Shown here: positions 1 to 11,780 of the stretch, in pieces
Numbering within the stretch: the stretch's first letter is position 1
Layout: every line of letters begins with the position of its first letter
Assembly: GCA_030620095.1 (NCBI GenBank)
Contig: JAUTXW010002103.1
Location: 558,001 to 622,000 of the forward strand
Length of the DNA: 64,000 nt
Source of the DNA: Kuschelorhynchus macadamiae
Lineage: Eukaryota > Arthropoda > Insecta > Coleoptera > Curculionidae
Direction of reading: 5' to 3'
Program-made: the position numbers and the translations under genes
Notes under the pieces: model-generated
What the model saw: the letters and a program-made list of their open reading frames with translations, nothing else
What the model was told of the DNA's origin: nothing
Database searches by the model: none

Positions 1-700
1 AGGTAATTACCCTATGAAATCCGTGTTCATCAATAGGAAAAATTAATAGAAATTTGAAAACTTCCTAAAGTTTGCTTTTTAAAAAACAAATGCACTTTCT
101 AGAGGCACGGTTTCATAAAATATGTTAAGGCGTGTATAAACTGTAAGGTAATCTTGGCAGTGGCTAAATATGTAAATAATGAACTTTATTTTTATTTTTC
201 CTCTAAGGTAATTACTCAGTGTTGTTTAAATAAAATGTTTTAAATCATTAGTAGCAGCAAAGATCTATTATAGCTTACACTCTCATTTAAATGGGACGCG
301 ACGCCTTGAATCGGTCCAGAGATACCAATGCTCGCCAAAACTATATTATTTCGTGAGGTAACCCTCGACTCGCGAAGGTGAACGAGACGCGGCGTTTCCA
401 ATCACGAAATATTAGAAGAGATCTTTTTGTTAAAAGAGGAATATTGAATTTGGCTCTTAATCTTTGGGGTTGAAATTTGATACAGGTTAGCTTGATGTAA
501 AGTTTCTAGGTGTAAGCATACGCCATAACAGAAAACAAATTTATTCCTAGCAAAACCTGAATAACTGAATCAAAGAAACAACGCTAAATATTATTTTAAT
601 TAAAGAGCTATCAACTTATATAGGAAGACGAACATTAAAAAGAACGGAATCAATCAATCGGTTCTGTCTAAAGGACATAATTTCGCAATTGCTCCAAGAA
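1..700. other. unassigned AT-rich sequence
   Basis: No open frame, RNA gene or repeat boundary could be supported here. A short GC-richer patch near 290-400 has no coding signature. The LINE that starts around 700 is truncated at its 5' side, so this is either older host DNA or unrecognised repeat. Confidence 0.5.
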
Positions 701-704
701 TCAA

Positions 705-1340
705 ATGCAAAATTTTATGTCATTTCTTAATTTAACTCAACAAAATACGATCAAAAACAAAAATGGTGTATTGTTGCACCTAGTATTTTACAATTCCAAC
801 CTCTGTAAAGTCGAAAGGTATAATTCTCCACTAGTAAGCGAGGATCCACATCACCCAACTTTACTTATTAAAATTAGTTGTAAACGTGAAATTGGTGACT
901 GTGCACTTAACAATGCTCAACAATATAATTTTAAGAAGGCGAATTTCTTACTCTTATTTACATTAATACGTGATACTGATTGGGACATCCTTAGGCGGTT
1001 TGAATATGATGTGAATGTTTATGTGGATAAATTTTATGATTTAATAAAGTCATTAATGGATCAAGCTGTTCCAAAAATCAAATATTCAAATAGGTACCCA
1101 AAGTGGTATAACAGAGAAATTATCTCAGATCTGAAACGTAAATACCATTATCTTAAATTGTATAAAAATTATCATAAGTTAAAATATAAACAAAAATATG
1201 AATGTATAAGGGATAGGCATAAAAATAAAATCTGCATACTCTGTTTATTTAAAGGAATGTGAAAATGACATTGGAATAAATCCTAAAAGTTTTTGGAAAT
1301 ATGTTAATTATAAAAAAGGCAACTCCACTATTCCTGGTTT
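705..1340 (+). pseudogene. LINE endonuclease C-terminus and linker (fragment)
   Basis: The frame from 705 to 1262 carries an FLNLTQ-N stretch and a DPHHPTL motif, which resemble the end of the APE endonuclease of jockey-like ORF2 proteins. After it comes a lysine- and tyrosine-rich linker. The shifted continuation (1263-1340) still reads NPKSFWKYVN, a typical linker motif just before the RT. The catalytic N-terminal half of the endonuclease is absent. A frame change separates this piece from the RT frame at 1342. Confidence 0.7.
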
Positions 1341-1341
1341 A

Positions 1342-2706
1342 ATGAACTTAAACGATCGATGGCTAAGGGGTGGCAAAGACATCGCGGATGGCTTTGCAGA
1401 GTTTTTTCTCTCCACATTTACGAGTTCTGACAACTTTTTGACATTGTTTGAGGATTTTTATCAAGGAAAAAATGTTATCAATAGTTTGCTCTCACTTAGC
1501 TCATTTGACGACAACGAAATAATAAATACTGCTAAAAAAATTAAATCCAACTCAATGGGCCCTGATGGAATCCCAGGGTATATTTTTAGAGCATGTAGGG
1601 GGGAACTCATAACCCCACTGAAAACAATTTTTAATTTGAGTTTAAATACGGGTACTTTTCCAACTATATGGAAAAAATCTAAAATTTGTCCAATTTTCAA
1701 GTCAGGCAATAAAAGTAATATCGAAAACTATAGAGCGATTTCCATCTTAAGTTTTCCGGCCAAACTATTTGAATCATTGATATACAATAATTTATTTAAT
1801 CATGTAAAATTAGTTCTGTCTAGCCAACAGCACGGATTTTTTCCGTTACGCTCTACAATCTCTAACCTAACTTATATGAGTCAATATTTAACCAATTCTA
1901 TGGATAATAAACAACAGGTTGATGCTGTCTACACGGATCTAAGCAAGGCATTTGATCGTTTAAGCCATTCCAAGCTAATTATAAAGCTTAGATTGTATGG
2001 TTTGTCAGATAACCTAATTAATTTATTTTCTACGTATTTAAAGGATCGTGAAATGTACGTAAATGTTAATAATTTTAATTCTCATGTATTTGGTAATAAT
2101 TCAGGTGTTCCACAGGGAAGCAACTTGGGGCCGCTTCTATTTTCAATTTATTTTAATGATGTGGTAGAATGTGTTAAGAATTCGGAGGTACTTCTATATG
2201 CTGACGACCTTAAGCTGTTCCGAATTGTATCCTCATTTTCTGACTGCTCCTTGCTACAAAAGGACCTTGACGCAGTGTCTTATTGGTGTAAATTGAATGA
2301 TCTAAACTTTAATGTTTCAAAATGTAAAGTAGTGTCCTACTTTAAAGTTCGTTTACCATTAATTAATGAATATAAAATCGACTCATATAGTGTTAGCCGT
2401 GTTACCGAAATTAAAGATTTGGGAGTATGGTTTGACGAGAAATTGTCTTTTTCTACGCATATAGATAATATAGTTAGCAGCGCCGCTAAAGTTCTAGGAT
2501 TTATATGCAGAAACACAAAGATGTTTGAATCGTGTCGGCCATTAGATATATTGTATTTTGCGTTAGTAAGGAGCAAACTTGAGTATGCTTCCATAATTAA
2601 GGGAATTATGAATATAAATTGGAGAGTATTCAAAGTAGGTACCTTAAATGCAAGTATTTTAGAGAAACAGGTCAATATTTGTGGCATCAAAGAGAGTTTT
2701 TATTGA
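1342..2706 (+). pseudogene. LINE reverse transcriptase domain
   Basis: A 454-residue open frame holds a nearly complete non-LTR RT. Visible motifs are GPDGIPGYIF, a PIFKSGNK-NYRAIS block, DLSKAFDRLSH (first catalytic Asp), SGVPQGSNLGPLLFSIY and the YADD catalytic box near residue 290. The C-terminal 'thumb' region includes SKLEYAS. The domain order and the absence of RNase H match jockey-type ORF2. The frame ends early at 2706 and resumes in another frame at 2753. Although long, it is a fragment: it lacks its own endonuclease and a proper C-terminus. Confidence 0.85.
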
Positions 2707-2752
2707 ATTATTATAGTGTAACTTAAAAAATCGCAGATATATTGCATTCATT

Positions 2753-3019
2753 ATGCACCTATATAATATGTTAAATAACAAAATTGATAATTCGGATATT
2801 CTTAATTTGATCAGATTACGAGTCCCTAGGTCCGCAAATATTAGACCGAAATGTGTGTTTTATTGTGATAAACCTAGAACTAACGTTTTAATGCAGTCAA
2901 CAATTTATAACATGTGCAACATATTTAATACATATTGTTCACAATTAGATATATTTTGTACTCCTAAATTCAAATTTAAAAGAAAATTGGCTCAACTATT
3001 TGGAGACAGATTTGATTAA
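2753..3019 (+). pseudogene. LINE ORF2 C-terminal fragment
   Basis: This frame encodes MHLYNMLNNKIDNSDIL, then RVPRSANIRP and a basic end. It resembles the C-terminal tail of jockey/CR1 ORF2 proteins, where a L-L-I-RVPR stretch is common. It sits 47 bp beyond the RT stop in a different frame and ends about 110 bp before the 3' repeat tail, as expected for the end of the element. Confidence 0.6.
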
Positions 3020-3132
3020 TTTAGCTTTAAAACTAGATTATGTTATTTTATTTTAGGGTAGTGTAGTATTACATGTTTTATGAACATAATGCTATGATTG
3101 TTCTGTAAATGTTTATCGTTGAACAATAAATG

Positions 3133-3156
3133 ATTCTTATTCTTATTCTTATTCTT
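3133..3156 (+). repeat. (ATTCTT)4 tail of the LINE
   Basis: Four perfect hexamers directly follow an AATAAA signal. Short tandem 3' tails of this kind are typical of jockey/CR1-type LINEs and mark the element's 3' end. Confidence 0.8.
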
Positions 3157-3419
3157 AAGAACCATTCCAGTTGAGGACACAATAGCAAGTGCAGACAGCA
3201 TCCAAAAACTACTACACTAACAGGCAGATTCAGTTCGATATGAAACAGTAAAAGGAAATTTTGCAGCCTTATTAATGTCTTGAATTTGCCTATGAATACC
3301 AAGCGGTTCAAAAATGTCTATAATTTCTAACATATTTCAACACAAAAACCTTAATCCAATCCTAATTGAATTGATAAGAGAAAGCTTATTGTCCACCATA
3401 TTTCATGTTTCAATGGATC

Positions 3420-3502
3420 TTTTATGAGCAAACTTTATAGGATCTCTGCTATCTTCTGTAGTAGCGAACATGTTTATGGAGGCTTTCGAGGAAATTGCTT
3501 TA
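3420..3502 (+). pseudogene. Penelope-like reverse transcriptase scrap
   Basis: The conceptual translation reads FYEQT followed, after a short defect, by GSLLSSVVANMFMEAFEE. This matches the conserved Penelope-like RT block (FYEQ-G-AMGSPLS-VVAN-FME-FE). Only about 25 residues remain. A similar block sits at 42240-42300, so at least two Penelope-like fragments of this sort occur in the window. Confidence 0.6.
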
Positions 3503-3519
3503 ACCTAAAACATAAATGG

Positions 3520-4328
3520 GCAACCCCCGGCCCCCAGGCCGGATCCGGCCCTCCACCAGCTCCAATCCAGGTTCTTCTAAACTCATCTTCCGTTAAAGTA
3601 CCTCGTAAAGCTGGTACAACCTGGTTTCGGAAAAGCTCTAGGTATCTCTGCCCGTTTAGGCTGTAGTCAAACATAAATGGTCCTATAAGTCGATTTCCTG
3701 AAATGATTAATAATTTATAAATAGGTGCCCAATTAAAAAAGGTAAGTTAGATTAAATTACCAATGACCCCACACCAAACGTTACTTCCGAATCTGGTCTG
3801 TAGACGTCTCTCTGCCATTTCATGAGGGTTTTCCACAACCCAATGATGACTATGTTGAAAGCTCCACAATTCGTAAACCTACTCTCATCGGACCAAAAGA
3901 TACGATTTACAAAATCAGGATTTTCAATACACTTCCTAGTATACCACTCATAGGCGCATAGTCGACTTGGAAAATCAGTTTCTTTAAGTCCTTGAACTAT
4001 TATGGGTTTTTATGGATGGTACTTATTCTTTTTTAACACTCTCTGTACCGGTGATTTTGACACATACATTTCCTGTTCTACAGTTCTTACAGATACACTG
4101 GGGTTTTCGTTGACGGCTTGTAAAATATTTCTGTCGTGATTTTCATTGTCAATATTGTATCCGCTTCTAGGTTTTTCGAAGGCCCCATGGTGAATTAAAT
4201 TAACTACGATTTTTCTGAATTGGATTTTATGAGGCTGCCGTCGAGGTAATGTCGGCGTTTCTGTATGACTGCAAGTACAGCGCTAACATGTCAAAATTTT
4301 CTTCGATTGAATAGCGAATACCGGCCAT
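3520..4328 (-). pseudogene. mariner-type (IS630-Tc1-mariner) transposase remnant
   Basis: Reading from 4328 downwards, the start is MAGIRYSIEENFDMLALYL, a helix-turn-helix N-terminus. Further on come NENPSVSVRTVEQEM, VQRVLKKNKYHP and a catalytic-type IFWSDESRFTNCG segment (first Asp). Near the end is LRGTLTEDEFRRTWIG. Stops and frame changes occur throughout, and the region of the second Asp and Glu appears deleted or garbled near 3520-3560. The second element of this type in the window, at 49524, retains a similar core. No terminal repeats were resolved. Confidence 0.65.
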
Positions 4329-4509
4329 TTTCAACAGGTATCAACAATTTTTGTGCCAGATTTATGATTTTATTGATAGAAAAGCTACTTATTAAAACCC
4401 AACTTTGATATTTTGAATTCTCGTGTCAAAGTCAAAGCTCACTTTTGTTACAAATAAATCATGGCTTCCTTAGAAATAATTTAAACCTAACCCCAAATAA
4501 AACCAGACC

Positions 4510-4881
4510 AGATGCGTAACAAATGGTTTACCACAAGGGTCACCCTTGAGTACGATTCTGTTTAACATTTATTTGGCAGAATTGTTCAAGTTGGACCTGG
4601 GGGAAGTCAAAATTAAAGGATATGCTAATGATTTAGTGCTCTTTGTAAAGGGAAAATACATTAATAATATGGTTACGTTAATTAATAATGGCCTGATTCA
4701 GACTAATGAATTTCTGGAAAATAATGACTTGTGTTTAGCCCCAAACAAATGCGAGGCGGTTTGGTTTACCAAGGGAGTTAAAAAGGTACGATCCCCACCA
4801 ATTATGATCAATAATGAAGTTATAGAATATAAAACTTCAGTTAAATACTTAGGCATAACTTTTCAAAAACATCTTAAATAG
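4510..4881 (+). pseudogene. RT C-terminal part with mutated catalytic box
   Basis: The frame shows STILFNIYLAEL, then KGYANDLVLF in place of the usual YADD box, then NKCEAVWF and KYLGITF motifs of the palm-thumb boundary. The first catalytic Asp of the YXDD pair has become Asn. The stop at 4879-4881 is followed in the same frame by the continuation at 4885, so it is a simple nonsense change. Confidence 0.75.
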
Positions 4882-4884
4882 GAT

Positions 4885-6365
4885 ATGCATATAGACAACA
4901 TCTCCATAAAAGCAAGAAAGGCTCTTAATGTTCTGAAGGCTATGTGTAGAGTATGGTGGGGCTCTGATCCTTCCACCCTATTAATGATATTTCAGGCACT
5001 AATTATATCTCACTTAGATTTCGGAGCTATTCTTTTAAGGCCGGCTAATCAAAACAAACTCGACCAATTAAATAAAATTTTTTATGAAGGTCTTCGTATA
5101 TGTTTAGGTTGTATGCGATCTACCCCAAAAGCAGCCCTTTTGGCAGAAGCCTCTATGGTAGACTTGGAACAGAGAAGGAAAAACTTTACCATCAGTTTTC
5201 TTAAAAATATTATTGGTATTCAGAAACATCCTATTCTAAATATTATATTGGAAAGCCGTAGGTTTTTATTATGTAAAATGGGTTCCATTGCTGATTTTAA
5301 GATTACTTACTTTATTCAAATGCTTCAAAATTTTTTACCATATATAAATAAAATTTATAAATCTAGGATCTTACCATGTTATGAAATAGATTTTGAAAAC
5401 CTAATTGCTCCTATTAAAACAATTAATTGTAATTTAAAAAAGAATGAAAATATGACTAAAACAAAGTTTTACGCAGCCACCGAAAAATATAAAAATATTT
5501 TTAGTTTTGTATATACTGACGCATCAAAAAAAGATAATAGGGTGGGATATGGTATCGCTATTCCGGAGTTAAAATTCAAAATTTCAGCACGACTTAACGA
5601 TCTGCTTTGCATTTGCAGAGCTGAAATAGTGGCTATACACGAAGCCGTTATAACCATTATCAAAAAAAAATTAAAAAAAGCTATCATATTCTCAGACTCG
5701 AATAGTGCCATCCAAAAAATTAATAGCAATTTACTCAATATAAGAGCAGATTATTGGATCCTAAGAACTAAACGTATAATTCTCGTAGCCAATAAAAACG
5801 GTTTTGATATTAGATTGGGATGGATCCCGGGACTGGTATCCCTGGAAATACGGAAGCGGACACACTTGCGAACATTGGTAGTATCTTAAATGTTCCTAAA
5901 ACTATGGATATTGATTCTTTTGAGATATATAATATAATTAAAACAAATCTTACTGAACAGTTTAAGCAAAGATGGAGTAAGCTTGGGCTAAATAAAAAAT
6001 ACCAATATAGGAAAGTCCAAGACACCTTTCCATCAAAAAAGTGGTTTTCCTTAGTCCCCTTTATAGATCGTAGACATATTACTACTATTATAAGAATGCG
6101 AACTGGACATTGTTTAACAGGTGAAATGTTACACAAGTTTAAAATTAAAGAATCTCCACTATGTGAATATGGTCAAATTGAAACTCTTAATCACATCTTT
6201 TTCGAGTGCCCGATTACTGAGGTTGGAGGTCTAGACTTATATGGAGAGTTCATTAAATTACAATTTACTCCACCCATTTCAATTAATATGATATTAGCAA
6301 AACCCACCAGTGAATCAATCAAATGCATAATTCATTTTCTTAAATTTAATAAAATAAAACTGTGA
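4885..6365 (+). pseudogene. LINE thumb, linker, RNase H and C-terminus
   Basis: Residues from 4885 onward cover the thumb and linker. RNase H starts near 5510 with FVYTDASKKDNRVGYGIA (first Asp). CRAEIVAI (Glu) and IFSDSNSAI (second Asp) follow, then the GWIPG turn. The last motif, GIPGNTEADTLA (final Asp), is in a different frame from 5820, so a small indel lies at 5815-5835. The tail to 6365 contains RTGHCLTGEMLHKF and CEYGQIETLNHIFFECP, a cysteine/histidine motif commonly seen at the end of I-group ORF2 proteins. Confidence 0.75.
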
Positions 6366-6962
6366 TGCTCAATTTATAATAATCCAAATATCCTGTTCCT
6401 AGGTGTGTATGTCTACAGTTTGTTTCCAAGATTCCTGTGTTGTATTGTCTTAATAACAGTAGCCCTATCTACAGCTTTATACGAAAAGGAAATTGCTATA
6501 TTTAATGCCTCATGTTCACAGCAGTTGATATTAAAGCTTCAGGAAATATAGATGGTCACGAGATGGTTTAGAGCTAGGCACGACGTGATCGTCACCTAAT
6601 GGAGCTGGCGATTGCCTAGAAGCAAAGCCATAAACAAGCAAGCAAGCAAGCAAACTCCCGCATCGCCTGTACTGCATGCGACGGCGACCAAAGTAGCGGG
6701 CAGCCGAGAGGCAATCCGCTTGGCAACAAGTACGGGGACCGATGGTTATAAGGTTTCACTGCCGCCTCGGTAATGTGTCTTCCAACTGACGTGTAATAGA
6801 GAGTAGTAGAGATACACTGTATAGGTGTGTGCCGAGAAGAGCAGCTATTTGCTCTTCTCGGGAGTGTGTCTACGCAGTTTACTAGACTTAAGGGACGTTG
6901 AAAGATGTATAAGTAAGGAATAAATTGTTTAATCCGCTGTCGCTGAACACCAGCACACAACA
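6366..6962. other. LINE 3' flank and GC-richer block, possibly a solo LTR
   Basis: The first ~200 bases continue AT-rich sequence after the LINE stop. From about 6560 the base composition becomes clearly more GC-rich. A (CAAG)4 run sits at 6635-6650 and could be the LINE tail. The block 6438-6962 starts TGTTGTATTG and ends CACACAACA with an AATAAA near 6920, which resembles a solo LTR, but no target duplication is visible. No protein is supported. Confidence 0.3.
6832..6861. repeat. 12-bp perfect hairpin in the GC-rich block
   Basis: CCGAGAAGAGCA and its exact reverse complement flank a 6-base loop (GCTATT). It could form a stable stem in RNA or DNA. No function is known. Confidence 0.6.
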
Positions 6963-7257
6963 GGACACATGATTAATGTAAAAGATACCAGGTTCTTACA
7001 TCAGTCTCGGATTATTATAAATGAAAAATTAGAGAATCGATTGAAATTAGCAGCACTCTAAAAATGTCAATAGAGATATAGTGCGGGCCACGAAAGAAAA
7101 CCGGGCGGAGTCAATTGGTTTAGGAAGGTCGGCCAAGAAATCTCCTTAAACCAGTGGTGTCCCGTCGTTCTTTAAATAATATGGCACTCCTTTTTGACTA
7201 TACGCACTTCAGATAATTAATAAATGTAACTATGCTGAATGAACCTTTATATATATC

Positions 7258-7290
7258 TGTCTGTTTTCTTTCGTGTACCGCACTTCTATA
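7258..7290. repeat. internal inverted copy of the DD82E terminal repeat
   Basis: The sequence CTGTTTTCTTTCGTGTACCG plus GCACTTCTA is a degenerate reverse complement of the outer terminal repeat. Together with the outer repeat at 7077 it encloses a ~212 bp unit with MITE-like ends. The same arrangement is seen at 31221, 57254 and 63274. Confidence 0.75.
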
Positions 7291-7572
7291 TCTCTTTTGT
7301 GTTGCAAAAACGGCAAACTTTCGAATTTGAAAATGATTTAATTTTGATTTTTCTTGATCGATTTACCTATAAATATATTTTTTCTTGAGTTCTGTCATTA
7401 ACGGTTCCCGGGCTACTGCCTACGTCCACCATTATTGGACGACCCAGAGGAGTAATACACGATTTACAAGTCCAGATTTTACAAGGGCAGCCAGCCAGCA
7501 TCAGATCCAGTGAACGAGATTTATCAAAATTTTAATTTATACAGTTCGACTTTGGGCTACTCGGGTATGCCA

Positions 7573-8789
7573 TGTAACGTTACACTTTTACGGTAACTAA
7601 TTATGATTTTGCTAATTATATTTTGTCATTTACCAAGATGTCAGGAACTAAGTTTTTGGAAGTTATTTAGATTCTTTGACTATTTCCATTATTATAAGTA
7701 CTTAATATTGTATAACTGACAGCTTGGTATATTTTATACATTTTATGTTTTATATTTACAGATGCTCAGGGTCTGGTTGTTGAAGCTTTCTTTAATGCCC
7801 ACATATAAAAGGGCCATATTTTTATAAGAATTTCATTATTAGATGTTCATTCACCTATAGTTTTTCTATTATCTTACCTTGACATAATTTTGATCAGAAA
7901 CAAATCCGTTATAAAAAACCTAGTTGGGTATGAGCTGTTGTGATACAAACTAAACAAGATATTTCCAATATTTCCATTGTAGCCTGGTAACGCTACATAA
8001 ATTAGAAACATTTGGTATATACCTCCGATTTCGTTTGTCGCCTTTTAAATCTCGTTCAGTTCATTAAATGATTTGTCCTTTTGATAAAATGTAGTTTAAG
8101 ATGTTACCTATATTGTTAAATGTCCGGTAAACACATGTCAGGGGTTCATTAAACAAGGGTTTGTGTTATTTATTTAAGTAGTTCTCCAAATGGTTGGTTT
8201 AAAAAGCCTTGTTTATTTTCGTTTTATAAATTGGGTTAAGTGACAACAAAGTTTGACGTTTTACTGTGTGCGGCAACGCTAAAATCCTTGCTTTGGCCTT
8301 TTCCATGAATGACTAAAAGCCATACGATTCCGTCCGACCACTTTACTTTCATTTTTATAAAAACCTAACATTTTAAAGATTTAATAGTTTAGGACGAGGC
8401 TTACGTAAAGATTAGAGGAAAATATTAAAAAATAACAACATAAATTATTCAAAAATAAATATTTAAATTGAATGTATATTAAGATTTATTGTAATAAATA
8501 ATGTATTCTGAGTTGTCTATCTTTTTAAAAATCTTTTATTTTTGTCAAATAAATAAGGGGAAAAGAGACAAAATATAGGGACATTAAAATCAAGTTTTGC
8601 ATGGAGCACTTTCAACAGTTTAGTTTTTTGGCCAAATTCCTACCTTTTTTCAAACCTTCTTTCTTACTAAACCTTGGCTGAAAATCGTCTTGGAACGAGT
8701 TAGAGCTATTTCGTTTTGACTGTGGCCGTAAAACTACCTTTATAAAGACTGGTCCTGTTTTATAGTTATTTTAAATTTTGTGTTAAACA
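7573..8789 (+). repeat. 5' LTR of the Gypsy element (3' limit inferred)
   Basis: It starts with a perfect 12-bp palindrome, TGTAACGTTACA. The first ~270 bases are almost identical to 15361-15636. The 3' end at TGTGTTAAACA is inferred for two reasons: TGTGTTA is also the last readable part of the 3' LTR, and a TGGTCAAATAAC stretch (possible primer-binding site) follows at 8791. That would make a ~1.2 kb LTR. Confidence 0.55.
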
Positions 8790-10090
8790 GTGGTCAAATA
8801 ACAGCCAGGTAATTATTATTTTAATTTATTTAGCAAGGTTCTTTCATTTAATTTTAATTTAAACAATAGGTTACAATGGATTTTTTCTCTTTTTTACAGC
8901 TCAGCGGCCACATAGCAAATAGCACATTTTAGTGCACATTGAACTTATTAGCACATAGCACATTGCTATTAAAACCTTGCATCTTAGCGCACGTTTGCTT
9001 TTTATAGCCTTTAAAGCATTTTGAACATTTTTGCACCCACATGATTGTGAGGTACTTTTCACGATAAACAATTGGTTGAAGCAAATAACCCTAAAGGTTG
9101 GGGTTACCTTTGAAGTTGAAGCAGTAATTCTACATTAAGAAAGAGCCCCCTCTTTACCGAAGAGGTGTTGGAATTTTACCTCTAGCCCAACAACCAGGCC
9201 CCAGTAACTCCAGTTTTCCTGCCAGTTGGTGAGATTTTTAAAAAAGCTTTATATTACAGTAGTACCTTTTATTGATCAATTTATCTTTTTCAAATTACCA
9301 CACATATTTCTATTTATAAACAATTTAAACTACATTCTCTCATAAACAGGTATTTTTTTTTAAATAAAGCAAATCATAATATTAAATAGTGTTTTACTGG
9401 TTGTTTCAGTACCTTTACGAACACACGGGTAAGGGGTGTATGAAGGCGGTGCAGTAAGTTCTGTTTTACGTGTGTTGGCGCCCTTCTTTCATATTTATAA
9501 TTTTCACTTGCCTCCTTCATACACCAAAGAAAAGGATTGAAAATTTTGAACTCCCCCAAAGCCGAACTACCGTATAAGCTAGCCAACGGGTCGTAAGTGC
9601 AAACTTTTATTATTGCACTTACGTAAGAACTCTTTATAACGTGGCTTTTATAACACCAGAGTTTACGTGATATAGAAATGACGCCTGCAACGTGGAGCTT
9701 TAAATTTTCTCTTAAAATAATTTTTCAATCCTGTTCAATTTGCTGAAACAAACAGTAGTACAATGAAAGGTACTTTAATTTTTTTTTCGGGTTTATATAT
9801 TGCATTTTTATAATTTATTCTTCATTATCATTTTATTATAATTTTATACAGCTTGTTTAAGTTACACTGCTAGGGGTTATCTATGTATGATTTGATTTTG
9901 CCAGCATTTCATGTGATTTTGTAGTAGAATTTACTTTTCTCTGCTTACCAAGTTTTTATCCTAAAAGTTTTGTTTAGGTTTCACTGTAAATTTTGAAATT
10001 AAATTTTTAGTATTTTTCATTTGGCATCTCGAGTTAAAAAATTTAATTTTCTTATTTTATTAATTTTTCTGTTAAAATTTTAATTTAACG
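8790..10090 (+). other. Gypsy untranslated leader
   Basis: This ~1.3 kb carries no supported frame. An intron-like segment lies at 8809-8899, with donor CAG|GTAATTATT and acceptor TTTTTTACAG. After it come short repeats of an AGCACAT motif (8910-8965). The minus-strand frame at 9374-9586 has no recognisable feature and is treated as chance. Confidence 0.5.
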
Positions 10091-10744
10091 ATGGAAGGTA
10101 CAGTTGAGGCTAAGCATTTAACAGAAAAGGAAATAGATTATCTCTTGTCTTTATTTGATATTAGCTCAAAAAGAAAATCTTTAAATACCAAACGTAGCAT
10201 TATTGGAAATCTAATAGAACAGGGCAGTGTTATAGACAAACAAGATCCAAATTTTAACCAAGATCAAGAAATAAATGTAATTTCTGATACCTTAGTAGAG
10301 CTCGAAAGGTTAATTCTTGATTTTGATGGCCCATTGAGTGATTCAATGTATAAAATAATAATTTCTAGACTAATCATTCTTAGCCAGAGAGTTAGTCGTT
10401 TCAAAATACCTGATGAACAGGATGATCTAGAAAATTATACAAAATGTACAGATTTTAAAAAAGAAAGTTACGCTACTTGTTTTGATTTATATACTCGTTT
10501 AAGACAAAAGGGCAAGAGAGGTGATCGATTTTCTTTTATTCCTGTTTCGCATAGTGTTACTCAACCTACCACCAGTTCAGTCAGTACTTCTGTAAAATCT
10601 GCGCCAATATATAAATGGGGTGTAGTTTTTAATGGATCAGGTAGTGTCAAGGCCTTTTTGGAAAGAGTATCTGAATTAGCAATAGCACGAAATGTTGACG
10701 AAGTAGAGCTATTTAAGAGTAGCTTCTTGCAGCCCTATAACTGA
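10091..10744 (+). pseudogene. Gypsy gag, C-terminally deleted
   Basis: The 217-residue frame begins with a charged helical N-terminus and contains IYKWGVVFNGSGSVKAFLER near residue 175. This resembles the W-G-FSG-FLERV motif of insect Gypsy Gag capsids. It ends in a stop at 10742, just before LKDWESWKSYV in another frame, and the following sequence jumps straight to the protease. The rest of the capsid and the zinc knuckle are missing, so an internal deletion is likely near 10790. Confidence 0.65.
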
Positions 10745-10799
10745 TTTAAAAGATTGGGAATCATGGAAATCTTATGTTAGAAAATTCTTTTCTAAACCC

Positions 10800-11780
10800 A
10801 TGATTTCACCTGTTTTTGTAAATATGCCTATTGATAAGAGACTTTACATATCTGTTAGTTTATATGATGAAAATATTGTTTCATTATTCGATAGTGGTGC
10901 AACACATTCTTGTATTGGCAGCTTTGGTATGAATTTAATTAAAAAATACAATCTCTTAGTGTCAGGCACAAATAAAAGGTCAGTAACCGTAGCTGATGGT
11001 AATAAAACAACTGTTTCTGGGATATGTCAATTGCCTTTATCTTTAAATAATCAATGCAGATTGGTAGATGTTTTGGTAGTCCCTTCTTTAAAGTGTAATT
11101 TAATACTTGGGGTTGATTTTTGTAAGATTTTTGGGTTAAAAATTAATTTTTGTGACAATACTTGGGACATTACCTCAGATTACGATGAAATTTTTGTAAA
11201 CATTGTATCAGCTAATGATGACCTTAACACCCATACAATGCCAGGTTTAAAAACTTTGTCTCCTGAGCAAAGATCGGAAGCTGAGAACATCATTCACATG
11301 TTCAGTAACATCTCGTCTGAAGGAAGGCTAGGTTTAACAAATAAAATTATTGCAGATCTGGATACCGGAGATGCTCCACCTTTTAAAAAAAGACAATTTC
11401 CTATGTCTCCATATCAATTAGAAATCCTTAATAGAGAACTTGATAACATGTTAGAGATGGGGGTTGTAGAACCAAGTTATAGTCCATATAATGCTCCAGT
11501 TTTTCTTGTCAAAAAGGGCAATGGGGAAGTAAGATTTGTATATGATGCTAGGGAACTTAATAAAGTTTTGAAGAGGGATTGTTATATACTACCAAGGGTA
11601 GATGATATTTTATCTATGCTGAGGGATGCTAAATATCTATCTAGTATTGATCTCAGACACAGTTTTTGGCAAATACCTCTTTCTGAAAGAAGTAAAGAAA
11701 AAACAGCTTTTTCAATACCCGGAAGGGTAAAACATTACCTTTTGGCATATCTAATGCTGCTCAAATACAGCAAAGATTAA
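10800..11780 (+). pseudogene. Gypsy protease and first half of reverse transcriptase
   Basis: The aspartic protease motif LFDSGATHSCIG lies near residue 35, with ILGVDFCKIFG completing the fold. RT begins with FKKRQFPMSPYQ and continues with SPYNAPVFLVKK, FVYDARELNK and LSSIDLRHSFWQIPL (first catalytic Asp). The frame is lost at about 11735: the next residues of the expected block, PFGISNAAQIQQRLMD, are read in another frame. Product is therefore not made as one protein. Confidence 0.8.

Larger units (their letters stand above)
705..3156 (+). mobile_element. jockey-type non-LTR retrotransposon, 5'-truncated and frame-broken
   Basis: In order it shows the end of an APE-type endonuclease with linker, a reverse transcriptase domain, a C-terminal region, an AATAAA at 3125-3130 and a terminal (ATTCTT)4 tract. 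This layout, with a short-repeat tail instead of a long poly(A), fits the jockey/CR1 group of LINEs. The endonuclease N-terminus and any ORF1 are missing, so the copy is 5'-truncated. Three reading frames are used across the coding part, so it cannot make a functional protein. The exact clade is an inference. Confidence 0.8.
4505..6365 (+). mobile_element. I-group non-LTR retrotransposon with RNase H, 5'-truncated
   Basis: The copy begins inside the RT at the GLPQGSPLSTILFN motif and continues through the RT thumb, a linker, an RNase H domain and a C-terminal tail. RT followed by RNase H is the mark of the I superclade of LINEs. It is inactive: the catalytic box reads YAND instead of YADD, there is an in-frame stop near 4879, and the frame shifts inside RNase H near 5820. 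Confidence 0.8.

Noticed and set aside
5469..5738. Minus-strand frame opposite the LINE RNase H
   Set aside because: Shadow of the plus-strand coding region; no independent features.
6616..6960. Minus-strand 114-residue frame in the GC-rich block
   Set aside because: No motif, and the block is better explained as repeat sequence.
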